Positions 55,040 through 64,000 of a DNA stretch of 64,000 nt are shown here, piece by piece (positions within the stretch are counted from its first letter, which is position 1; each line of letters opens with the position of its first letter). This stretch comes from Coriaria nepalensis (Eukaryota; Streptophyta; Magnoliopsida; Cucurbitales; Coriariaceae): assembly GCA_027186245.1 (NCBI GenBank), contig CP114497.1:9617501-9681500 (forward strand), written 5' to 3'. The position numbers and the translations under genes are program-made. The notes below the pieces were generated by a model. That model had not been told where the DNA came from. It was given only the letters and a program-made list of their open reading frames with translations, and did no database searches.

Positions 55040-55717
55040 CTCCCTCTCTGTATAAGGAGTTCCACTAAGCTGTGATTTATATAGGAGCTTTTAGGCCTTT
55101 TGCTTTGGCATCAATTCTTCTTCTGTACTTGTGTCTACCCACTTGGTATTGATACCAAAATGTTAACTTTTTTAAGAAACTAGATCAATTATTCCAATTG
55201 CAATCCACATAGAATATATTCCCACTTAATTTCTATTTTTTTCCTTTTAATGCGACAGAAATCGTTAGATAGTTATAAAGTGGAGCGATCTATCTTAATG
55301 TATATTAACTTTATACCTTTACATATATTATATTAATATGGGATTGAGATGCATCGGTCTGTTGCAAGGAAAATGCAGAATCTCGGGTGAAATGAGTTCT
55401 TATGTTATGTAATAGAATGCACTGAAAAAAGAGACGAGATTCGGATCCGCCCATGTAGACAGTCCAGTCCATCTCACTAGCCCAAAATATTTTGGATCCA
55501 GCAACTACACTAGTCGGGCCCGAAGCTCGGGTCGTTACGTGAATATTATTCCGAATATTTTAGCTTAAAAATGGGGGAAAAAAAAGGTGAAATTTGGAAA
55601 CCCGGTAAAAATCTAGGGCGGGAGCACAAGGGTTTTAGACTGTTCTAGCGTTCTTCCCCAAATCCAAGAGCGCCATTGAATTGGATTGGAGCAACAGTTT
55701 TCTATCTTTCTTGAAAA

Positions 55718-57204
55718 ATGCCTTCAGACGAATCGAAGCCGGCGAGGAAAGTTAAGGTCGAGAAAGAAGAAGATGCCGAGTATGGAAGGAGCCTTAGTTC
55801 TGTTCTCCAGGATCAGAAGAAGAAATCCGTCAATGCAGGTTCGAACTCTCGCTCTTTGAAGGTGAAGGAAGAGAATCGGGACGATAATAAGTCTGTGGAA
55901 AAGATTCAGAAGACGAATCGTGGCTCTATCGACTCCAAGGGACCTACAGTTAAGAAAGAAGAGGCTTTTGATTTTGACGATGAGGAAGATGATAAGAAGC
56001 CTGTCATTAAAAAGAGCTCCGCAGTTAAGGCAGCTAACCAGGTCTTTGTACTGAAATCTCTTAGCTTTTTCATTGTCTAATCTTTACTTATTTGTAATCG
56101 TCTATCTGTTCTAGTAGCTGAAAAAAGTGGACAATTTTTTTTTTGTCTGAAGGAATCGACGAAGAAGAAGAAGATGAAGGAGGAGGTGAAGGAGATGAAA
56201 GCGGCTGTAGTGGATAAGGAAAACAAAAAGAGAGAGAGGAAGGAGAAGAAAGAGTATGATTTACCGGGTCAGAAGCGGGACCCGCCCGAGGAGGTAGTCA
56301 TCTTGTTTATATGCTATTTTTCTGCCTTTGCAGCTGTTTGATTTCTATTTCCGAGTTTTTCCTTTTTTTTGGTATGGAATGTTTGGACGTTGGATCTTCA
56401 AGAGAGACCCGCTGAGGATATTCTATGAAACCCTTTATAAGCAAGTTCCTCATAGCGAAATGGCACAATTCTGGTAAGAAACTTTTTATTTTCCTTTCCT
56501 TTTCTTTCTTTCTGGAATCTGTTTTGGTTAGGTTGAGGTTTGAATCCTCTTTTATGCTTTGAGTTTCTGTCCAAAATCTAATTTTGATGGAGTTTGGTTA
56601 GAAAATGAAGTTGTAGTTTGACGTTCTGAAATGCTTCTAGAAGTTTTATGTTGCGAGAGGCTGTATGTATATAGGGTTATCTTCCTTGAGAGAAAGATAT
56701 TCAAGCTAATATTGATATGAGAACTATTAGCAGAAGTGAAAACGAGACCCATTGCGGAGTAATGGACATATCACTTGTTACACGTTCATCGCATCAACGA
56801 GATACATTCCTGTTCATAAATGGTTCAATCCTTATGACTTGGATATTTAGTAGAGATGAATCGATGTTTAGTTTATAATCTCTATGTGGATTAATTGCAG
56901 GATGATGGAATCTGGGTTATTATCTAAAGAAGAGGCAAAGAAAGTATATGACAAGAAGCAGAAGAAAGCGCAGCAGCAAAAGCTTTCTTCCCCAATGAAG
57001 AAGGCTGCAAATGGTGTGAAACCTACTCCGGTTAAGAAAGAGACAGAATCTCCGGCTTCTCTGAAACAGAAGAAGAAACCAGAGTCCAAGGTTGTCCAAA
57101 AGCAATCTAATAAGAAGCGCAAGCACTCAAGCTCCGAGGAAGAATCCGATGATGACTTTGAAGTGACCACAATTAGTGCCAGAAAGAAACAGAAAGCAGC
57201 TTGA
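55718..57204 (+). CDS. Lysine/glutamate-rich nuclear protein (At1g19990-like, 'nucleolin-like')
   Basis: Function unknown; composition suggests a nuclear or nucleolar protein. Exons are 55718-56041, 56153-56293, 56403-56473 and 56901-57204, encoding 279 residues. The first half is charged with alternating Lys and Glu/Asp runs (FDFDDEEDDKKP). The only globular-looking part is encoded by exon 3 and the start of exon 4: RDPLRIFYETLYKQVPHSEM and AQFWMMESGLLSKEEAKKVY. This conserved block (about residues 156-195) is the family signature. The C-terminus has several bipartite-type NLS candidates (KKRKHSSSEEESDDDFE, RKKQK). The 427-bp third intron and all others are GT-AG. Confidence 0.82.
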
Positions 57205-57877
57205 TTCAATCTTTATCATTTAACCTAATTACTTATCTAATCTAATATCCCCAAATTATGAAACCCAGATCGCCTTTAAGATTGCTGTACACATTATTTT
57301 ACGGATGTTATGATAAGGTCGTTGCTACTCTGATTTTTTTTAGAATCAAATTATTTCTTGATTTACAAGCAAACCAAGATTAAAATGAAAAAAATTTCAA
57401 TTGTTCATGTAACGAATTAACCGAAAACAATCCTCCTTTTGGGCTCAGTTACGTCCTTTCGATTGTGAGGCCCATTTGACTTGCTTGGCCCAATTTTATT
57501 TATTTATTTTTAATATTTTGGGCGTGGTTGCCTGCTTTGGTTTCAGAGGCCCATAAACCCTAGACCAACCCCAATCTTCATCTACAGGACACGTGTCAGT
57601 ATCTACGACCTCGCAATGGATTTCCTATTTAATTATAAGCGAAAATATAAGTACTGCCCAGTCTCCAATCACACGGAATTTACACATTAATCCCTTTCTT
57701 CCTCCTTACCCTGATCCGTTCCCTCCACTTCTTCACTCCCGCTGTTTTTCTTCCCCCTCTGCAAAGGTAAGAGAAGAAAGCTTCTTCATTTGTTCATGGA
57801 AATTTCGCATAAGACGAACAAAATCGAAGCAGTGAGTGAAAGAGACTCACTTAGATAAGAAAAGAAGAGTAAGAAGG
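57205..57877. promoter_or_regulatory. Promoter with site II and telo-box motifs
   Basis: Between two same-strand genes. GGCCCA occurs near 57470, 57488 and 57549, with AAACCCTAG at about 57556-57564. This site II plus telo-box pairing is known from plant genes expressed in dividing cells. An ACACGTGT core lies near 57589. Confidence 0.5.
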
Positions 57878-59005
57878 ATGGACACGGACTTTTCGCCGTC
57901 GCCTGAAGAGTATGAGGTTGCTGAAATCTTGCTTGAACAACTCCCTTTTCCAAACTGGTTTTCTGAACCGCCGTTTGGATCACTTCCATTGAATTGGCCG
58001 AAAAGAAGGAGATCTATTAGGAATTTGAAGCCGTCACGTCATCTCCTTCGTTTATCGTCTCCATCATCTTTGGTTCATCAAGGTTCTGATGATACCGTGA
58101 GTCCTCCTCGTGAGATCGGAGGTTCGCCGCCGCTGAAAGTTAACGCCACCAGTCCAGATACCCCTCTCTCTTTCTCGCCTAGCAAATACGACGAAAAGCC
58201 CAAGCACTTGAAGAAAGAAGTTTCTCTTGGAAAGGTAACTGACTTCAACCACCGAACCACTCTTATTTCAGGCTCTGTAAAATTTCCCTTTTTATTGTTT
58301 AGGCTTTAATTTGTCTTCTTCTTGCAGAAGAAAGAAGAATGGTTGGGTAGATTGAACGAGTTAACTGAGCGTAGAGATTCATTGAAAATGGTAATTTTGT
58401 TTTTGTTTCTCTTTCTTCTTCTTCTTCTTCTTCTTCTTGTTTGGCCCATCGTCTGCATTAGCTTACTGTTTTCTTCTAAATTGTTTGTTTAATTTACTGG
58501 GGAAAAAAAAAAACTGCTAAACAGGAGATACAGAATGTGAAGAGATATTACGATAAGCTTGCAGCAGTGAATTCCAAGCTGAAAGAAAGGAAGCAAAAGG
58601 TTTCTTTATCCCTTTGGTTTTTTTTTTTTAAGAAAGGAAAATAAAATGAAAATTAGTTAATTGTAATTTTTTGCTATTTTCCAGCTGAACGTTGGCCTCG
58701 TGACGGAATTGTTTCTCAAGCCAGAGAATGAAGAAGAGGAGCATCATCATCATCATCATCAACAACTAATTGCAGGCTTACCCCATCATCATCATGGACC
58801 GTCCATAAATAATCAGCCGGCCCAAGTTCCTTCACTCTTGATCACGAATAATGCGGGGCTTGTAGTAGAAGGGATCGGTGAGTTGATGAGTTGTCAACTG
58901 TTCAATATGGAATTGGCGAAGAGGAATCTGAACAAGGCCATGGCTGCTCAAGCAAGACAGAGAAGGATTCAGATCTACAGAGTGAAGAAACTCTGTTGCC
59001 GCTAA
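57878..59005 (+). CDS. Unrecognised plant protein with basic coiled coil and His-rich loop
   Basis: Exons are 57878-58234, 58328-58390, 58525-58599 and 58685-59005, encoding 271 residues. I do not recognise the family. It opens MDTDFSPSPEEYEVAEILLE, followed by LPFPNWFSEPPFGSLPLNW and a Pro/Ser-rich middle. The two short exons encode a charged helix (WLGRLNELTERRDSLKM, EIQNVKRYYDKLAAVNSKLK) with leucine-zipper-like spacing. There follow poly-Glu then poly-His tracts (EEEE, HHHHHHQQ, HHHH) and a conserved-looking basic C-terminus (MELAKRNLNKAMAAQARQ). A bZIP-like dimerising nuclear protein is possible, but no clear basic DNA-contact motif (NxxAAxxSR) was seen. Introns are GT-AG and in phase. 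Confidence 0.8.
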
Positions 59006-60357
59006 GTCAACTATAGCTTATTAGTCGTTATTAGTATTTTTTTGTTTTTTTTTTGGTTACGAAGTAGGAGCCGCTTTTGATCATTTTATGGGCCTAATTT
59101 TTAACGTAGGCGGGTAGTTTGAACTGTAAATAAGAGAAGCCTTTTTAGTTGGAGAATTCTTGCTATATTTATTTATATATTCGTGTGATTTTTTTTTTGG
59201 GTATATTTATCTTTTTGAATCTTTTTAGTTTTTGGAAATTATTAGATCGTCGTGTGGTTATATTTTTTGGGATTTTGGGATGTGGGCTGTGGGTTAATGA
59301 GACTGACGGGCTAGTGTGGTAGTCAGAGAACCTTGGAAAATCCAAAATGAAGCCCAGATTCAATCAGTCACACCCAAATAACCCAATTCGAAAGATCTAA
59401 GAGTTAAAGACTTCAGAACTCAACCATGGTTAGGGCTTAGGGTTCGTATTATTATTATATATATGATTAGTAGGCGGGCAGCTTGGTGACTCCAGGGAAG
59501 CAATCCAGATTCTTCCAGCGCTTAAGCTATGATTTTTCTCTCTCTCTTTTTTAAACTCTTATCCTTCTCTCTCTGATTATTATACTGCAAGTTGAAAGAA
59601 TCGGGGCATACAGGCAGATGACGATACGTATTAATATGAGAGAAACTTGCAATTGTTTGATCTAATTCAATATGCAAGCAATGTTCTCAACTTCTTACTT
59701 CCATGACTCTGATGCCATTTATGTTCTTTTTTTTCTTTTCTTTTTTTTTTTCCTTCTCGTCTAATGGTCTTTTTCTTCTTCTCTTTCTGATTCTGAGTTA
59801 AATTACGAGATCGGACTTTTTTTTTTTTTTCTTTTTTTTCCAAACCTACTTGATTAGAAATTAAAGATCATTATAATCTCATTTCGGTTTTTTTTTTTTT
59901 TAAAAAAATAAACATATGATTTTTGTAGTTTGAACGTGTTACTTGATCGGTTCAAATTTCACAAAGATAAAATCACAAGAAATCACTTGTGAGTTGTTAC
60001 ATATTATGATTGCTAAACATAACCTGAGATCAACTCTGAAATTTGTTCCGGATACTTCTCGTCACAAACAGGTGTTCTCTTACCAAATACTTCACCATGC
60101 AAAACGTAGTAGTTTTTCACATCTCTTCTAGTTTATATTTTGAAAATGAGACGGATCATAATTCTTGTCTTACAAACGGAATCAAACCATTAAGTAATGC
60201 AACGAGATGATAACAAACAACATAGAATAAGACCCAAAAAAAAAAAAAAACACGGGGAAAGAAAAAGAGGCGGCCACAACCCTCATAGTTCCATTAACCC
60301 TCATATCTTACTCGTCAACTTCGGTGCCAAGGCAAAAAACCCGTGAAATCTGTTCCA
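59006..60357. other. Convergent 3' flanks and spacer
   Basis: Holds T-rich 3' flank sequence and poly-T runs near 59728-59750, 59818-59840 and 59889-59901. No gene is recognised. The last 80 bp is the tubulin 3' UTR and contains a partial duplication of the tubulin stop region. Confidence 0.5.
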
Positions 60358-62787
60358 TTAACCCTCATAGTTCTCTTCCTCGCCTTCCTCGTACTCACCT
60401 TCATCATCAGCAGTAGCATCCTGATACTGCTGATATTCAGCGACCAAATCATTCATGTTACTCTCTGCCTCTGTGAACTCCATCTCATCCATTCCCTCCC
60501 CTGTATACCAATGCAAGAAGGCCTTGCGACGGAACATGGCAGTAAACTGCTCACTCACTCGCCTGAACATTTCCTGGATAGAGGTTGAATTCCCTATAAA
60601 TGTAGAAGCCATCTTTAGACCCAGAGGCGGAATATCGCAAACACTTGACTTCACGTTGTTAGGAATCCATTCCACAAAGTAGGATGAGTTTTTGTTCTGC
60701 ACATTCATCATCTGTTCATCCACTTCTTTGGTGCTCATTTTCCCTCTGAACATGGCTGAAGCTGTTAGGTAGCGGCCATGGCGGGGGTCAGCTGCACACA
60801 TCATGTTCTTGGCATCCCACATTTGTTGGGTTAGCTCTGGGACGGTGAGGGAGATGTACTGCTGGGACCCACGAGAGGTTAGAGGGGCAAAACCGACCAT
60901 GAAGAAGTGAAGACGTGGGAACGGGATCAGATTTACAGCAAGTTTCCTTAAGTCTGAGTTCAGTTGACCAGGGAACCTTAGACAGCATGTGACCCCACTC
61001 ATAGTTGCAGAGATCAAATGATTCAGGTCACCAACTGGAAAAGAAGAGGTACTAATGAGTCAACATTTTACGTGTCATATAGTATTGCTGGTTGTCTTTC
61101 AAGTCGGAGGCAAATAAAAAAAAAAAAAAAGAGATGCTTACAGCTTGGAGTGCTGAGCTTGAGGGTCCTGAAGCAAATGTCGTAGAGGGCTTCATTGTCA
61201 AGGACCATACATTCATCGGCATTCTCTACCAACTGGTGCACTGAGAGGGTGGCATTGTATGGCTCAACAACTGTGTCTGAGACCTTTGGAGAAGGGAATA
61301 CAGAGAATGTGAGCATCATTCTGTCTGGGTATTCCTCTCTGATCTTTGATATTAGAAGGGTTCCCATGCCAGAACCTGTGCCTCCTCCAAGTGAGTGACA
61401 CACCTGAAAACCTGGCCATAAGCAAGGAAGAGGATAAGTTCAGTCAGAAAGTTTAAAAAAGGAATATCGTACTCCTTTACAACCGAAATCTTAAGGAGAC
61501 ACAATCAGGATGGGGGATAACAAGAAATTCTTATAGAATCCGGATACTTGGCTTAGAAGTTGCCCATATTTTGTTTCCTCGAGAAAGGCAAACACTGTAA
61601 TTGATTTCAGTTTTCCTTAGTATATAACACAAATGCAGATCCAAAAACAAGCCTTCAAACATTTGCTCGTGGTAAAATAGACTTGCATTAATTCACAAAT
61701 GTAATTTTAAATCCTACTAAATTATGACGAAAGCGTAACAGTCTACGTCTTTTCTTTCATAGATATTGTGTTCCTTTTTTTTCTTCAGAACCCAGTAGAA
61801 GTTCTTAACCTTGTAAAAAATTAGTTTATGTATGAACCAAGCCAGTTAACAGACTTATTAGTGCTCCTTAAAGCTTGTCGGCTGCGTGATATTTTATGTT
61901 GATGGCCAATATCAATTGTGATTCTAAAAAACAGAGACTCAGACTTGCAAAAAGGTTTAAAATAATGTTAGTGGCTTTTCTCCATTGGAGACAGAAGCCA
62001 GACCCACACACAGCTCATCCTCATTAACTCATAGCAGTTAAAAACAAAAAGACAAATTGATCCTAACTATATTATTGGATGCAGAATAGTGTTAATAATG
62101 CAAGCCTGCAATTGACTGTACGAAGATCTTTATTTAATCATATATTATTTGCAATTGACTAGAGATTTAGAAGTGCAGAAACAGAAACAGATAGGACTTG
62201 CAATTAATATTTCAGGATCCACACTATATTCATTTCCAACTTCAGCATCTAAGTAGATAAAGAAAGCCTTGAACATATACCAAATTGAACTGAACATTTC
62301 GAACAGATAAACCACAAAATCTAATAGCATAAATTCATCTAATCCATATTTGCAGAATGTGAATATGATAAAATATAGATCTAATACCTTGCAAGCAATC
62401 ACAATTCTCAGCCTCCTTACGAACAACATCAAGAACGGCATCGATCAACTCTGCTCCTTCAGTGTAATGACCTTTGGCCCAATTATTTCCAGCACCGGAC
62501 TGTCCAAAGACGAAATTGTCCGGTCGAAAGATCTGGCCAAAAGGACCGGATCTGATACTATCCATGGTTCCAGGTTCAAGGTCCATAAGAACAGCCCTAG
62601 GAACGTACCTTCCACCTGAAGCCTCGTTGTAATACACATTGATCCTCTCAAGTTGAAGATCGGACTCCCCCTCGCCCTTATATCTCCCCGTCGGATCGAC
62701 ACCATGCTCGTCGCAAATCACCTCCCAGAACTTGGATCCGATCTGGTTTCCACATTGACCTCCTTGAATGTGAAGGATCTCTCTCAT
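60358..62787 (-). CDS. TUB: Beta-tubulin
   Basis: Structural microtubule subunit binding exchangeable GTP. Three exons on the minus strand, 62787-62388, 61411-61142 and 61034-60358, encode 448 residues, the normal length and the conserved two-intron plant TUB structure. The start [17 protein letters not shown] includes the MREI tetrapeptide used for co-translational autoregulation of tubulin mRNA in animals. The nucleotide-binding GGGTGSG loop is at about residues 142-148, and [15 protein letters not shown] and FVEWIPNN segments are present. The acidic tail [12 protein letters not shown] is a plant-type isotype-specific C-terminus. Reading frames are intact. In Arabidopsis TUB5 (At1g20010) and TUB1 (At1g75780) sit in the two blocks that match this window. 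The isotype number is an inference. Confidence 0.96.
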
Positions 62788-64000
62788 CTTCTCTGCTTAG
62801 AGATCGAAAAACGTTCGCGTTCTGATTGAGGAGGAAATGGATCTTTGGCGAGATGGGCTGCTCTTTGAGATTTGAGGGAGACGAAGAGACAGAGAGGCGA
62901 AGGGTGAGGCGTTCGTTGTTTGTTTTATGTGTGAAAGGATAAGAGGCAGAATCGGAGGTCAAAATGGTAAAATCAACAGAAGGCGGGTTATTTTGAAGGT
63001 TAGTTTTTGGTTTTTTAGTGCGTATGACAGCGAGGGAAAATAGCAGTACAGACGGGCACGCTGACTCCCCACCAAACCATGCGGAGGGAATCATGTGGGC
63101 ACGTGAATGCCGTAAACCCCACCGCTGGCCCCTCATAAACCCCACCTCGCCACCCTCCTTCTGTTTTATTTCACGTGCCAGCTCGTGCCACAAAGCCCTG
63201 ACCCAAATATAAAAAATCAAGCTCATCGTCTGAGGCCCATATCATATGGGCCCAGTTAACATTCACCCACTCCACATCTTGGGCTCTTGTCCATTCTTCT
63301 AGAGGTCAACCGTTGCCCAGCTGTACATAACACGTGGTAATTAACAAACCAAGTAATACACTAATCATACAGTTTTTAGCTGCCAGATTCCAGAAAATCC
63401 GAAACGGATCATAGGTGAATGTCACTGCCAGATGGATATACACGTAAGCGTGGAATAAAAATTCCCCCACCACGTGTAATGATAGTGATGTTCTCGATAA
63501 AATTCGTACAGCTCTACTTCCATACGCCGTCGTAAGTAATTTGTCAAAGCTAATTTAATTATACACGGCGCGGGATTGAATTGATAATCATATATTTCTA
63601 TACTTATTAGGAGCAGTTGACTTTTAACCACTAATTATATATGTATAAAAAATCATATTTCTATTTTTTAACAGCAGCAGTTGACTTTTAGTTTGGGCAC
63701 ATTATCCCCCTTGTGTGTATAAATGCTACTACTGCTCACTTATTTTTTGTGTGTATAATTTCATTTAAGATATGAAAAACTATGTTCATTCAAACTGTAA
63801 TTCGTAAAATGTGTGCATATTATTTATATAGTAATTCCTAAAGAAATAAGAGAGACATCTACTTGTTAACGAACCTAACTAAAAACCATTTACATTGGTC
63901 CACCACTTTCAGACTAACCGACACCCACAAGCATTGCTAAGAGACGTGGGGGAAAGATTTTGTTCATATCATATAAACTTTACTTTATAGAAAAAATATA
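62788..64000. promoter_or_regulatory. Beta-tubulin 5' UTR, promoter and end-of-window spacer
   Basis: The tubulin 5' UTR probably covers 62788-62900. Further upstream lie several GGCCC/CACGTG-type motifs (CACGTG near 63100, 63173, 63331 and 63472). No gene is recognised to the window end. An open minus-strand frame from 63226 into the tubulin start is untranslated leader. Confidence 0.5.
63234..63252. promoter_or_regulatory. Perfect inverted repeat of two site II half-elements
   Basis: GGCCCATATCATATGGGCC: two 9-bp arms around a single C, each containing a TGGGCC/GGCCCA site II core. It sits about 450 bp upstream of the tubulin start codon. Confidence 0.6.

Noticed and set aside
62678..63226. 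Long minus-strand open frame overlapping the beta-tubulin start
   Set aside because: It is out of frame with tubulin, covers its leader and first codons, and has no family signature. Best read as untranslated leader sequence.

Overview
This window is nuclear DNA from a flowering plant, most likely a core eudicot. The genes are split by AT-rich GT-AG introns, the intergenic DNA is AT-rich with simple repeats, and nearly every protein belongs to a plant family (IQD, HVA22, LOG, WEB/DUF827, cytosolic neutral invertase, plant-type ATP synthase subunit e). No bacterial or organellar block is visible. I did not identify the species.

Layout. 1-7.7 kb: a 5'-truncated IQD calmodulin-binding protein gene (IQD32-like), then a CCCH zinc-finger gene. 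8.3-12.6 kb: a TLDc-domain gene with a broken 3' end (minus), divergent from a tiny mitochondrial ATP synthase subunit e gene (plus) across a promoter carrying site II motifs. 13-18.4 kb: a decayed Ty1/copia retrotransposon (minus) that keeps one LTR and a primer-binding site, then a 1.4-kb structure with two long inverted arms. 18.6-27.7 kb: plastid-type ATP sulfurylase (minus), divergent from a 23-exon XRN2/XRN3-type exoribonuclease gene (plus). 31-32.4 kb: a LOG cytokinin-activating enzyme. 33.5-34.9 kb: a frameshifted diphthine synthase copy. 38-39.7 kb: an HVA22-like gene. 40.7-41.6 kb: an intronless BIN4-like pseudogene. 43.5-47.5 kb: a C2H2 protein with an ADP-ribosyltransferase-like C-terminus, a small EPPKTSCSS-motif protein and a WEB-family coiled-coil protein. 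48-51 kb: an ERD2-like remnant and a neutral invertase. 52.6-62.8 kb: a coiled-coil protein with a C-terminal frameshift, a three-helix membrane protein, a lysine-rich nuclear protein, an unrecognised coiled-coil protein and beta-tubulin.

From memory, the gene content matches Arabidopsis chromosome 1 around At1g19860-At1g20010 (C3H6, IQD32, APS2, HVA22H, At1g19980, At1g19990, TUB5) and its duplicate around At1g75700-At1g75780. The window therefore looks like one descendant of an ancestral eudicot block. These are independent housekeeping and developmental genes, not an operon-like pathway. The most notable features are the number of broken or partial copies (TLDc, DPH5, BIN4, ERD2-like, coiled-coil C-terminus), the long inverted repeat, and the zinc-finger/ADP-ribosyl-fold fusion. 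I found no convincing undescribed multi-gene system.
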